Positions 48,026-63,348 of a DNA stretch of 64,000 bases are shown one piece after another. Below the pieces are notes generated by a model. It was not told the origin of the DNA, ran no database searches, and saw only the letters and a program-made list of their open reading frames with translations. The DNA is taken from positions 1 through 64,000 of the forward strand of contig NW_026516782.1 of NCBI RefSeq assembly GCF_025766255.1. The letters are read 5' to 3'. This DNA is from Zychaea mexicana (lineage: Eukaryota; Mucoromycota; Mucoromycetes; Mucorales; Lichtheimiaceae). A program made the translations under genes and the position numbers. Every line of letters begins with the position of its first letter. Within the stretch, counting starts at the first letter, position 1.

Positions 48026-51000
48026 TTATTGACGCTTTTCGTTGGCTTTATATTTATTAAAAGCGACGAGATTCATGAGTGCTTCATCGCTTCTTGATCG
48101 CAGATCAAAGTTCTTTCTTCGGTCGATGTTTTTGGTCTATGGAAAAGAAAGTTAAACATACGATTTATGTTTTTTTTCTATTCATTGCTATTCAAGCGAT
48201 TCAAGAACTTACCATAGTGCGAATAGTTGGTACAAGGACCTTGAGTTGTAATAAAAAGTTGCCTTGGACAAAAACAGGCATATCATAATCAAAAGCGCAA
48301 TCACTGTAGACGTCGAAGATGCAATTCAATGCTTCCACCGCAACAGCTGGTGCTGTTTGACGAGAGGTGACATTTCTTAAAACTTCCATGAAGAAGCTTC
48401 CAATTTCCTATAATTCAAATAATAGGTGATATCATTGTTGAGTTAGTGCAATTCTAAGGTATACATATTCATCATTTAGTAATTACCTTGTTGGCTTCAA
48501 CTGCTCCTTGTCGCATAGCAATCGGGCCCAAACAACCAATAATTTTCACGCGCATTGACTCTGAAGTAGTGGCATGGTAAGCTCCAAACAAGGAAGTAAC
48601 ATCTGCGGTTTCCAAAGGCTAGATAAAAATCGAAAAACGATTAAGATCAGTTAAACCAATTCATGTAGAGTTAACACACATATGACTTGTAGTAAGGAAA
48701 ATTATACTTACAATATCTTGACCGAGGCCACGACCAAGGGACCACAGACAGCCAACAATGATCTCTATCAATTCGTCACGTGCCTGACTCGATTGGGCCG
48801 AGCCAACTGTGTTTGCCAAATTGAACAGCCAGCGCCAAGCTTGGCAAGCATCGGATTTGTGCTCCTTGAACCAAAACTTGGAGGGTAGTTCAGCCATTGC
48901 AAGCAAAAAGTTGTTGAAGCACTCCAACGCACGCTGATGGGTCAACACCAGAGCATCTGTAATAGCAGGGGCAATAGGTTCCGATGGGAATGACAGTGGA
49001 GTAAGTGATGCTAACTGAATCAATTGAGGGGAAATATCAGTGATGAAGGAGCGGAGAATAGGGTTGGTACGAATCAATTGGTCATCAACAGCAGTAGAGG
49101 TCTTCTGATCCAGGTTTTCGCCGTCCTTCAATAAGTCCTCCACGTTTTCCTCGGTCACTTCTTCTGGTTCTTCGTCGTCATCTGCCATGTTTTCATCGGC
49201 ATCTTCCCATCCATCCTCTATGGTATGTTAGAGTTAGCAACCCACACATGCGTAAACTTTGCACCTCTTTACCCTATCTCATTATATAAAAACTAACCTT
49301 CGGCATCGTCTTGGGCACAAATGTTGGCGAGCAATTCAAGTGCCAATTGTAGCGTGGACAAACGGTGTTCCAAATTTTCAATATACGTCTATGCACAGTG
49401 TCAACATTCTAATTCACACACACACGCGTTCCCACTCAGTTTTGTTGATCGAAAATCCATACCTCCTCTTTAGTCGTCGCGTGCTTGGGTCTGGGTGCAA
49501 TATCACCGCTATCTTCATGCTTAGTCACGTTCTATCAAAGTATCAAAACTCCTTGTGAGTTAAAGCAGTTCTTTCTACCTGGTAAATTTAAACTATTGCG
49601 TTAAAAACACTCACGCCACTTTTCATAGCCGAAATTGTCTTTTCAGCGGCCTCTTGAATATCAAAGTTCAAAGAAGAAGACAGAATCGGTAAAAGAGTCT
49701 TGTTCAGTTCGCTAGAACCATCCTGACTATCATCCCATGTTTCTTGCGTCAATACGACTTCGCGGATATTTGTCAAAATTGCTACATTCAAGTTGTAGGA
49801 GTTTAGCATCAGTTGATATGTATTCCCTTAAATGCCCATCAACGATTACATCTCGTTCTTTCTCCATATATTCCAACCATTTTTAAAAGAAAAAGAAGAG
49901 AATTACCACAAGCAAGCACGCGCACTAAATTCATGGAGGGATCTTGGAACTTTTGAAGGATATCAAAGAGCATCTTGACATACTCGGGGTGATTTTGGAA
50001 TTCAATATAGATGTCCTTGTTGTTATCAGTCAGGGTAGTTAAGCATTGACCTATTATAATCGGGAAACAAAAGACAAAGGCGTAGTTTAGTAGGACCATC
50101 AACGTGTGTTTCTTATCAAATATGCAAGCATATTTAATCATCACACGTACCAGCAGCAACAACAACATGAGTAGGGCATTGGTCAGCGGAGGATAAGAAC
50201 GAGATCAGAAATGTGATGATGTTGAGTTGGTTCACAGCTTTGATATACTTGTCCGATGCCTCACTATAAAGTTCAGCAATTGAGCCCACGCAAAATGATT
50301 GGATGCAACAAACTACCACCAGGTACCCAAACATATATTTACCATATACTCCAAACAACATAGATAAAGTTTTCGGCAAGATCCCAAATTGTACGGCGTC
50401 TGTCCTGATCAGCCTCATCTGCGAGAGGTGCATTTTGCAATACAAGATCGATCGTGTGTGAAATCTACAACATAGGATTACAACTTGTCAGCTATCTTTC
50501 AGAGAAAGCCTAGCATAAATATATATCAATCATGATAAAACTAACCTTGGGTAAAAGTACAGACAGCGGATTGAGGATATCGCGCTTGAAATATTCCTTT
50601 GCAACTTCTGGATCGACCGAGACAAGATTTCTATGAACAGAGATTTCTTTTTGTTTTAATACCCTTTTTATCCTGTAAAACCACAAATACAAAAAAAGTC
50701 GTTCCGATAAAACCACAAAACTAACCTCAAAGCACCCATTGATTCTTCCAACACTTCATATTGATCGTCGGACAAACGTTCCAATAAAAGGGGTATGGTG
50801 CCCTTTGACAATAAGAGCTTGCGAACAGAAGTGCCCGCCATAACCAAGTTGGAAACACATGCTGCAGCCCAAGCGCGTTCAGTGGCATCGGGTGCAGATA
50901 GCTAGTCATAACGATTATATTACATTTTCTTGTCAACTTTCTCTCTCTTATTCATTACGAGTCAAAATTTTACCGAGAAATAATATCTCGATCAAACTAA

Positions 51001-51161
51001 AAACTTCTTTTTATTGATTTTGTTACCTTTTGAATGACAGGTAAAACTTGTTCTGGTTGAGGTGTTTGGTCATTCATGCCTTCTTGAAGACCAGCATTGG
51101 CTCGCGATCCGATCGATTTGGAGCGACGTTTGCCGCGTTTATTCATTGACTGTTTTCCCAT
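48026..51161 (-). CDS. SYO1: Symportin 1 / HEATR3-like ribosomal-protein import chaperone
   Basis: Thirteen exons in phase (51161-51027, 50901-50726, 50630-50546, 50464-50343, 50263-50151, 50050-49907, 49781-49615, 49531-49463, 49388-49298, 49217-48712, 48618-48487, 48407-48213, 48136-48026) give 681 aa. Syo1 co-imports uL18 (Rpl5) and uL5 (Rpl11) with an importin and feeds the 5S RNP. Visible traits are a basic N-terminal NLS (NKRGKRRSK), ARM/HEAT helices through the first half (APDATERAWAAACVSNLVMAG, DQYEVLEESMGALRNLV), a long acidic loop near the middle (DDDEEPEEVTEENVEDLLKD), more HEAT helices, and a C-terminal RRKNFDLRSRSDEALMNL segment. Introns are short and frequent. Confidence 0.85.
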
Positions 51162-51791
51162 GTCAATATTTGAAAACTCGGTGTTACTAGCCACAAGTAC
51201 GCAAAAAAAAAAAAAAAATGCTTTGGAAAAAAAAAAGATAAAAAAGATTTTTTTTAAACTCAAACTGCCTGGTTACACATACCTAAAATTTTGCATTGTA
51301 TACGCTTTCCACCAGAAGTAGCATTTTATTTCAACCCATAGCAACAGATTGATTGACGTAGTCATACAAATGGGCTGCTCAATTGAAAAATGTTATCTAG
51401 TAGCTCCATGGCAATTTTAGCGAGTGAGCGCTCGATATCATGATTATCTCATTGATTTATCCCAAACTTTTTGACGACGATTACAATTAAGAAGAATGGA
51501 AGACAACATGAACTGTGATAATTCTCTTGCAAAGACAGACACTGTACATGGAATGTTTTCACACATAAATAACTGATATTAAAAGTACAAAAAGAAAAAC
51601 AAAAAAAAAAGGAAATGCAAAACAAAAAAAAACGGATGGGGGCGAGTGGGGATGGTGGTGTGCGCATGGAAATTTGTCTGTGATTTATGCTGCGTTAAGT
51701 GTAAAAGTGCGAGTGTGTGAGTGAATTTGTGTGTGCATGATAAAGATTTACGTAAAGGTGCTCATTACAAGAGAATAAGAAAGGGAAACTT
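51162..51791. other. Intergenic, SYO1 promoter and ATG13 3' flank
   Basis: Homopolymer A/T runs (51206-51256, 51597-51632) and a GT-rich stretch near 51710-51740. Nothing else recognised. Confidence 0.5.
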
Positions 51792-54700
51792 TCACCAAAA
51801 GTCACGAGGATATTTAGAATGGGGATCACTTTTACTACTACTATTGCTTGCACTTGCACTTCTTTCCTCCTCTTCCACAACCGTGGCCATAGCGACCGTA
51901 GTCTGGGGTATACTTGTGCTGCTACTGATACGGCGTACAGGCGTGATTGCGTTTGGATCAACCCCGACTGCTGCTGTCGTTGTTATCGGCGACGAAGCTG
52001 CCATCATTGTTGTCGTAGTTATTGGCGATGATGGGGATGATGATGCCGTCGTTGTTGCCGCTGTTCTGCTACTAGGACTATTGATACCAAGCCGACGTGC
52101 ATAATCACGGGTACCATGCAGTACAATATTGTCATTGGATTCATCTGCAGGATGGTGGGCTTCAAGTTCGCTCATTTTGAATACAAGTGAATCGTCATCG
52201 TCAAGGGAGCTCGCCCGTCCGCCTTGATTGTGCATGACACTGCCAGAGCTCTGAAGACCTGCATGGGAGTCATCTTGTAAACTGCTCAGGCTTTCTTGTC
52301 TGCGGATCATGGATGAGGAGGAATCGCTTTCGAGAACACAGAGTCGGCGCAGTTCATCGTGATGACGATCTTGTGGATAGCTGGAAAAGGCCCCGTCTGC
52401 ATTTACATCATTAACGCAGTCATGTCCGTCGCCAGCTTCTTTGTTGTATTTGGCGTTTTGTGAGGAGTGATATCGTCGATGCTGTCGAGCAGTTGAAATG
52501 GCAGTAGTAGCAGTGGTTGTAGCTGTATGAGATCCAACAGCTGCTACAGCTGCAGTAGTAGAGGTAGTGCTTGTAGTGGTGGTAGTGGTATTATTGCCGG
52601 TGTCGCTAGTATTACCGAGGCTATGGCGATGATGGCTACGTGGAATATGCATCGGTGATGTTGATGGATTGTTGCTGTTGCTCGCGCTTCCCTCTGAATG
52701 CAATGGTGAGCGAACTGCCGGTAGATAGGGTCGACTATTCGAAGATGTAGATGATGATCCTAACGACGTGCCAACAGCAGGTGATGACTCTTGCCGTTCG
52801 CCACTTGTGAGCACGCTAGATGACAGTGATTCAGACAATGTATTATGGGTATCTCGCAAATTCTTATAATGAGAGAGTGCTTTCTATAAAAGCGAAATTA
52901 GAATTCAAAAAGTTACGGTTTTACAGAAATGTCAATCTTTTCCACGTTACACAGGTACTACCTTGGACCGATAAATGGATCCGCTACCATATCCACTAGC
53001 ACCTAAACTGCTGCTGGTTTCTGAAGTAGGCGACAAGTTTGCACTTTCCATCATCTGACTGCTGTTGCTGGCTCGACTCTGAGCCAGTTTAAGATCAGGC
53101 TTGGCGGCTGCTGCTCGTATGAATTCTTCAAGTTCGGGATCATCGGTCTGTCAAGTTGGATTCATTACAGAAAATAAAAATGTAGCGAGTTAATATCTAG
53201 GATAAGCCAAAGTGCTGGTCTATTTCATTACTCTATTAATTTTATAGAAAAAGACATACACTGAAATTATTGATCGAGCTATGGTCGCTAGCACGAGACC
53301 ATCGTCTAGTCATCATACTTGTCTCTGTTCGACCAGGGCTACTTTGTATCTTGTCAAAACTTGGCGAAAATTCTACCTTGTTTCTACTCGTCGATGAGGA
53401 GCTTTCAACATTAAGTGCTCGTGTTCTTTCACTTGGAGAAGCTTGTGGTCGGACACCTGACGATACTGAATTGGTAAAAAAAAAAGAGAAAGATATTAGG
53501 GGGGATATACGAATTGTAATTTTTTTTATCACGTACATAAAGCCTCAGCTTGTGGCGAAGAAGAAAGCGAGGGCGATTTAAACGGAGACATGTGTGGTGC
53601 CGATGTTCTTCTTTTCGTGCTCGTCGGCGGAGTACCGACAACAGCAGTAGTGGAGGATTTGACTGGACTGGCACGCAAACTAGAGCCCGTCTCACGATTC
53701 AATGGTGATACAGATGTGGGTGATCCTCCGCGAAAACCCATACTCGATTTTCGCTGTTGCTGTTGAATGATTTCGCGTGGATCGGACGAGTCGGTGCTGC
53801 TTTGTCGAGCATTTGCATAAGGCGGAGAATTGCGGTGTGCATGACGGGATGCCGTTGCTTCCTAAAGGGAAAAAAACACAGTTGTTATAATTTCTAGCTT
53901 GGCAACAAAAGATAAAACAAAAGTATGTCGATTATTACTTCATCGTGCGGATATATTGCGCGTGGGTGTTGTTCTTGTCGGTGTTGCACCATGGTGGGTG
54001 TAAAAAAGTGTTCATCCATGTCAATCATGCGTGCACTCAAATCGCGTTCTGAGTCTTCTAGTCGAAAATCGCAATTCTTGCGGTACTCGACATGGAGTTT
54101 AAAGGTCCTATCTCGAACAATGGCCATCTTTCAGCATGTATATCCAACCACTTAAAAGGCACCATCGCTCTCTCTCTCTCTCTCTCTTTCTAGCAGTATT
54201 GCAGCAACTTACCCCAACGGTGTCACAACATTTGAAAACTCGTATTCATCGGTGGCACCGCCACGCAGCATGGGTTGATCTATCGCGGTTGTTGTTCGTT
54301 GTTGAATGCATGGATCAAAACTCTTACACACTCCTTAAAGCTATTCGCAACATACCTAGCGGGATCTCATCATTGCGATATGTAGGCGTCGAAGTCAACC
54401 GATAGTTTAGTGCCAAGCCATTCAGTTGGCCGTAATTGCAAAGTCTTCCATGCAGACTGTAACAGGGCAGTAATCTGACGAATGAATACAGGGCCCGGAA
54501 GAATGCAATGCTTCGTTTGTACAGATTCGGTAGATCCACTGAGAAATCCGGTAATGGATGGCTATACGCAATAATCATGGGCTGTTAAGGAGGGCCATGC
54601 CTATCAGGAATGGAAAAAACAAAGAGAAAAAATGGACCGCATACTTGAGAGACAATACCCATCGTTCGAGTAAGATGGTTTCCACACCGTTTATGTCGAC

Positions 54701-55429
54701 CTTGTTGAGTCGTGACGGATCATCTGCCAACACCAAAATCTGACTCTGTGTCAATTGCGACACATCCAGAACAACGTCCAGTATGAGTGGTGGCGGCTCT
54801 CCTGCTTCTGATTGTATCGATAATGCACGCCAAAATTTCAATTCTTCTCGCAAAAAGTCAATGTCTTGTGTTGCTATGTTAAACTGCATATATCGTCATC
54901 ATCATCATCATCATCATCACGACGCATAGATTAGACACGCAGGCATTATTCGACAGTGAATCATGGATAGTATTGCTTTTTCGTATAGCACAAGGTTTAG
55001 GTCTTACCCATTTGTTTGGCTTGTTCGTTTTGCTGCTGTTGCTTGCTAGAGTGCTACTACTACTGCTACTGCGACGATTCGTGCTGCCTTGTTGTTCTGG
55101 ATCTAAGCGTGCCTGAACTACCACCTGGGCCGTCTTTGTGTAAAAGTTCTACAATGAGTTTTGCGATTAGCAAAGAGAAAAAGTGGGTAAAACATGTAGC
55201 CCTCCATGGTTGCTCTGATGGTGTTGAATCACAACCACCCACTGCCGCCCCTGTGACAATTGTTGCATATGTTTTTAGTTACTTGAACAATATGTTCCAA
55301 CTTGTGGCGAGTGTTGAATGAAGTGGATGCTGAAGGACCAGTAGGAGCGACGGGTGACGATTGATAAGAGCGAGGTCCCGCCTGCATAGGATTGCTGGAA
55401 GATGCGGGTGGATTGCCGGGGAAGCTCAT
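51792..55429 (-). CDS. ATG13: Autophagy protein 13 (Atg1 kinase regulatory subunit)
   Basis: Ten exons in phase (55429-55283, 55148-55008, 54883-54645, 54561-54356, 54279-54213, 54107-53939, 53861-53537, 53465-53260, 53147-52962, 52883-51792) give 925 aa. Atg13 links Atg1 kinase to the Atg17 scaffold at the start of autophagy and is a TORC1 target. Residues about 38-330 form the HORMA domain: HKLEHIVQNFYTKTAQVVVQAR, PPPLILDVVLDVSQLT, LLERWVLSL, DLPNLYKRSIAFFRALYSFVRLLP, then EFSNVVTPLG and LHVEYRKNCDFRLEDSE. The rest is disordered and Ser/Thr-rich, as usual. DDDSLVFKMSE near residue 700 resembles the Atg13 DDLLFxMSD motif. Thr/Ala/Ser runs occur near residue 810-860. Confidence 0.93.
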
Positions 55430-56286
55430 CGTGTGTATTGCATAATAATCGTAACACCGTTCTTTTTTTTTGATTGCTTAGAGTTGTAACAGCCCTTTAA
55501 ATAGATGAAATGGCAGCAGCAACGAGAGGTCAAGGGAGTAGTGGTAGATAGAGCAGCAGGGTAGAGAAAGAGGAGGAAGGGTTAGAAAGAAAGAGAGGCA
55601 AGAGAAGCTGGTATGTAGCGTTCGGGTTTATTGGCAACGAGAAAGTGAGTCAGTGTGTGTGTGTGTGTGTGTGTGTGCGCAAGTGCGGTTGGTAGCTCCA
55701 GCGTCCACTACGAAGCAAAACGATGCGAAGGAAGCTGCGCTTTGACTGCCCCACGCACCCTTTTAAGGTTTTTCGCCTATTCCACCCCTCCCCCACAAAG
55801 CCCAACTATACAGGCGCCGTTGCCTCGACCATGTGTCCCACCCCCACCATCACACTCACACGCCTGTCATTCAACAGCTGCGTGATATGACACGGTTGAC
55901 TCTTGCAATAATCGCATTTTTACTTGGGAGACACCATCCAAACCTATTACCATGGCTGTTCTTAGGTAACACATACACGCTGATTTTGGTAAACAAAAAC
56001 AAAGGACTCTTTTTTCTTTATTCTTTTAGAAGCGATGTGAACATTGGAATCATCCGAAAGGTTGGGTTGTGTGTATCGTGGCGTAGAGAGAGAGAGAGAG
56101 AGAATATGTGTGTGATATGTCTTTTTATGAAACAAGAGGGGGATGCTGAAGATGGGAGATCGTTGTGTTGTGGATAGTTGTGGCAACGTGCGAATATGTG
56201 GAGGTTGAAAAGCGAAGCAAACAGAAGATGGAAAAGGGCGGAGGGGATGGGGTGTTGAAGAGAGAGAAGTTCTATACAAGATATAT
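55430..56286. other. Intergenic: ATG13 promoter and GFA1 3' flank
   Basis: It contains a GT microsatellite (about 55652-55677) and a GA run near 56086-56101. No further gene recognised. Confidence 0.5.
55652..55677. repeat. (GT)n microsatellite
   Basis: About 12 GT dinucleotides ending in GCGC, about 230 bp upstream of the ATG13 start codon. Confidence 0.9.
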
Positions 56287-58878
<2,592 letters not shown>

Positions 58879-58941
58879 GATGAGTAAGTTTGAAGCAAGA
58901 AGAAAGGGAGAAGAAGCAACGGAAATAGTGGGGCCTAGTGC

Positions 58942-58949
58942 CTTTTATA
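58942..58949 (-). promoter_or_regulatory. TATA box of GFA1
   Basis: TATAAAAG on the minus strand, about 64 bp upstream of the GFA1 ATG at 58878, implying a very short leader. It is the clearest core promoter element in the window. Confidence 0.6.
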
Positions 58950-60043
58950 GATTGGGGCACTTGTGCTAGAGCTGTCTTTTCGGATCATGTCAAAGCCATT
59001 CCCTCCGCGGAGTATAGCGCGGTTTGTGCTTCTGGATCGCTTCCGCGGATGGGGGGGGGGGTAGGGAAATAGAGTAAAAATAGATCGCTTATCGGGCACA
59101 TTTCCCCCTCCCCCCACTCTCCCTCTTTCCAGCCCCCGCTCTCTCTTCCAACCCCCCACAAAATCAAGGCCATCATCGCACGCCTCATGTGTAACACTCG
59201 CAATTAGTGCGGGATTAAATAGTTTGTTTTATTTGGTGCGTGATGGGTTGTCTTTGCTTTGTGGCGAAAACTACAATGTGGCCCATCGAAAAAAAAGACC
59301 TTGTACAAGTGCATAGGGGCTACATCGTACTCTTGGGACCGACAAGCGCGGGTTGCATGGAAAAAGAAGGTCGAATGCAGCCCCACCCCACTCCTGCATC
59401 CGTCTTTGCTGCTGTATGATCAGAGGTCCTCCAGTTGTCCCCGACTAAACCTCCTTTCTCCATCACTTTATCTAATCTATCACAGGCCGATTGGCCGCCT
59501 TTTTTCCAATGATAAAAGTGCATTGGTTGGAGGCTCCATGTCTGTGACGACCCATCGACCAGAAGAATTGCACGTGTGTATCGCTCCGATGCTTCTTCTT
59601 TTGCTGCTGCTGCTGCTGCTAATGGTTCCAAAGGGAAAGAATTGACGCTGATTTTCCTTAACTTCGGTTCCAAACTATAAATATACACCTTCCACTGATG
59701 GCAGCCATACCTGTTGGTGCTGTTGCCAGGCTCGTTCCTCTAGAGACACAGTAGTACATTGTCGCTTAGAGATAAAACGAGTAGGTAGGTAGGTAGGTGA
59801 TAAGGTTCCGAGTGGAGGAGAACTACTAGCATATGCATAGTGCACTTGACCCCTTTATTTTTTTTGCGCTCGCATGTTTGATCGATTACAAGGAAGGTGT
59901 TTGCTGTTTGTAAACGGTAAGCGAGCGGAGATCTGGACTGATATCGTAAATGGTTTTGGTTATACATGATGTATACTACCAAGCCCAAAAACTGCCCGTG
60001 CGCCGTCTTTTCCTCCCTCGTGCTTCGCCTCTTGCCCTTGCGG

Positions 60044-60086
<43 letters not shown>

Positions 60087-61957
60087 TGTCACTGTGGAAC
60101 GCGTGCGCGTGTTCAACAACAAGTATTGCTGCTATTACTGTATAACTGCTACATATTAACCAAACAGCAGCACCTCCGATGATTGACCACCGTGTATTTG
60201 AGTTACACGGCAGGTCGAGAAGCATAAACGGCGGGCATCACAAGTACAACCAAAGGAGCCCGATGCATTATCCGCTATTCTTTGTTCGTGGTTGGGTTCT
60301 CTCGCTTTCGTCCGTTTTCAGTGGCTATTCTTTTCCAATGGGAAATTTAATGCACGACGCTTTCTACTACAGCGCTTGTAAAGCACACTAAAGTAACCCT
60401 TCCGGAAGCAGTTGGTACTATCTAGTGTTTGTGTGTGTGTGTGTGTGGCGTGACAACTATATAAGCTGCTTACGCTAATTTTTCTATATGAGCGGATCAC
60501 CGAGAGTGGTCATTAATGAAAGAAAATTTCATGATGCATGCATCGTGCTCGTCGGTGTAACACCAGACAATTTTTCATCTTGTTGTCCACACAGCCTGGG
60601 TAATAAAGCAGGACCTGTCAAAACTGGTGTTCCGGTGTGGCCTCCCCCCCCTCCACACAGAATGCGTACATATGCACATAATAGACAGGATGCATGGTGA
60701 TTCTGCACCAGCACATCCCACATTTCATCATCATCACTTGCCACAGTAGTTTTCAACTTGGGAACCGTGTTGACTACTTCCAGCCTACCAATGAACACAT
60801 GTGTTTCTCCCGGTTAGCATCATCCCCAATTTGAAGATTGTTCTGTGGTAGGGTGTCTGCGTGTATATATATATATGCTGTACGTATCTTTTTGTCCCCG
60901 CTGCTGCTTTGCTCATGGTGCCACACGAAAAACTGCACCGACGTGTATTACTCGGTACCTTTGGGGAAAACTCGAAAACCATAGCTATTTCTAGTTATAT
61001 TTACCGTGTAGAAAGATTCTCTATGTGAGAGAGTTCTGCGTGATTGGAAATGTGTATATTTTTTATGAGAGAAAAGCGAAATATATAGGAGAACATAATG
61101 TTCTGGATTGGTGCGACACAGAAACAAGTTGGCTTGGAGTGCTTCTTTTTTTGTTCAGGCTGTTGCTATTTTTATCTCAAGGTATGTTCTAGATATATCC
61201 TAGTGTTTCTTTCGGTTGTTTTCCTGGGAGGAGCTCGAAACACGTTTCTCCCCCCTCTGCTACCAACATTGGTGTCTTGCAATTTGTTGTGTTCCTATTA
61301 ACAACACGTTCGTGTGCTACTCTTGTGCACTTTGTACAGTAAAGCTTACTAGTACTACGCTGTACAGGACTAGTATCATTGACACAATCTCGATTAATCC
61401 TAGCGTATATTTCCTGACTTGTGGGAATTCCTGAACTCGAGAGACAGCGGATACGTTTTAAACATTAGAGATCAAACAATGGTCAAGTTGAGATATCCTA
61501 CACTATCTTATTGTTATCCGTAACCATCAATTTATCAACAGCTACTAGCACCCGCGTCTAAATGCATAAAAAACACACACTCTAAATTCAATAGTATTGA
61601 CATCTTTTAAATATAGAGCTATGCAAGTAGCAGTACGGTATTAAAACGCAGTGCTAGGACAAAATTCAAGGAGGCCGCCACATGCCCTGTAGCTTACTCT
61701 CCTATGCTCTAATGATATGCAGAATGCTAAAGTATACATTTAGAGTCATGACAGTACATACACTATGTGGAATTAAGTAATTGGATGTTTTACATGTATT
61801 TGATCAATCGTTGACGAACTGAATAACTCTATAGCGCATTCATAACGCTGCACATGTTACTACATTGTGTAATGTCTTGGAAATATATTCCTTTGACCCG
61901 GCATATTTTAACATGGATATTTACATTATTGTTTTGTATTGTTTGTCATTTCTGCCA
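58950..61957. other. Gene-poor 3 kb, GFA1 upstream region
   Basis: Upstream GFA1 DNA with C/T-rich blocks (59040-59160), a GTAGG repeat (59780-59798), a long CT tract (60045-60083) and CA/GT tracts. Reading frames here are low-complexity or short, and I recognise no domain. Confidence 0.5.
60045..60083. repeat. (CT)n microsatellite
   Basis: About 19 CT dinucleotides in a row. No gene recognised within 1 kb. Confidence 0.9.
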
Positions 61958-63037
61958 TCAAGTAGGACGTTGTATTCTCAAGATATATTGTCTCTCCCTA
62001 CCCGCTCTCCGTTCCATCACGATCTCAGCCTGCATACCATACTGAGCACGCATAATTTCGGCAACCTCGGCCGGTCGGTTTTCATTGATAAGCAAGAGGT
62101 AGAACACGCCCTGTGGTGACAACAATTGCTAAATTAAAACATTTCCACTAGTTAGTAGTGATATCATACATATATATATAGAGAGAGAGAGAGAGAGACA
62201 GTACAATGCATGCTCTTAGATGAGAGAACAAGTACTTACAGGGATAAAGGGTAATAATGCATCAATGACCTGTCTTCCATCAATACCACCGGCCCATGCA
62301 GCCTCAATGCCAAAGCTTCCTACTTCTTCAGGTGGAGTCACCGCATAGGGTGGGTTAAAGCATAAAATATCGACAGCATGCTCAAGCCGTGGTAATAATG
62401 ACTCAACCAACGATGTTTGAACAGTTTCGACACTGTGCACGCTGTTATGGCGACCCGTGCGTTGCGTTGCATGGCAAGCGTGGTTATTTATATCCGTAGT
62501 AAAGAACACTATTTTTATGATTGCCCATTGTGTTGTAGAGAACACATCTTTGTGTTAAGGATGCATTCTTTTTCTTTTTTGATAGCTGTAAGCTGCGGCC
62601 ATTGATTGTGTATACACGCATATACAAAATACTTTACCTGCGTTGCTTGCGCCGACAATCTTGGCTAGCATTGTAGTTACGCATCCCGATCCAGACCTGA
62701 TTAAACGTGGCGATCGCGCGCGTCTTAGCCTTTGTTTTGGTTTTGTTTTGTATACACAATGACAGTAAACTAGTTTACCCAATTTCAAGGCAAATTGTTG
62801 GTTGTTGTGTTTGGATCCGTTTTTCGTCTTGTTCAAGCGCGTCCAAAAGCAGGAACGTGTCCTCTAATGGTGAATTTAGAAAAAAAGACGAAATAAAAAT
62901 AGAGGAAAAATCAACAATGACACTAAAACACCATTGTCCGTCGTCGTGGTGGTCATTAGTATAAGTTTACCCGCGGGTTCATAGACATTGTCGAAATCTC
63001 GGCTGGTCAAGTGTGTTAGATCGGGTGTTGGGATCAT
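61958..63037 (-). pseudogene. MTQ2: eRF1 glutamine methyltransferase (Mtq2/HemK2-like) with two 1-bp insertions
   Basis: Exons at 63037-62971, 62864-62779, 62696-62638, 62508-62240 and 62129-61958 encode an Mtq2-type enzyme of about 216 aa, which methylates the GGQ glutamine of eRF1. Readable motifs are DFDNVYEPAEDTFLLLDALE, the SAM-binding CLEIGSGSGCV loop, the catalytic FNPPY with GIEAAWAGG, and LLSPQGVFY...LLINENRP. Two lesions break the frame: an A run of six in exon 2 (62820-62825 on the + strand) where five would keep frame, and an extra base near 62100 in exon 5 giving TTC TAA instead of TTC TAC. It is therefore a pseudogene or carries sequence errors. It starts 311 bp from the divergent DAHP synthase gene. 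Confidence 0.8.
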
Positions 63038-63251
63038 GACAACAGGAGAAGAACAGAAAGCGCCGGGCCCGAAACTAGGGGTTGGGGTGTTTCCGAAGGG
63101 GAGAGGCTATCTACCATACACAAACGGGCGGGAAGCAAGGCAAAAGAAAGGGCTGGTGCATTCAGTCACGTAGAGAGAGAGATGCATACAGAGTTATTCA
63201 CAATCTGTCTCTCTCTCTCTCTATTGACAACTTTTTTTTTCTCTGTTCATT

Positions 63252-63259
63252 TATATAAA
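63252..63259 (+). promoter_or_regulatory. TATA box of the DAHP synthase gene
   Basis: TATATAAA, 90 bp upstream of the ATG at 63349 and preceded by CT-rich DNA, in the 311-bp region shared with the divergent MTQ2 gene. Confidence 0.55.
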
Positions 63260-63348
63260 GCAGAAGCATCTGCAGTCCTTGCCTTTTCTTTTTTTTAAAC
63301 GTTTTCTTCCCCTTTCTCTCATATTTTCTATACAAACCATATCCAAGC

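Noticed and set aside
52470..52640. Thr/Ser run in the ATG13 tail as a frameshift artefact
   Set aside because: The frame stays open to a conserved-length C-terminus and such low-complexity runs also occur in the neighbouring WRKY/GCM1 protein.
59740..60225. A 161-aa minus-strand frame with an Arg/Glu run
   Set aside because: Much of it is the CT microsatellite read as RERERE; no family recognised.
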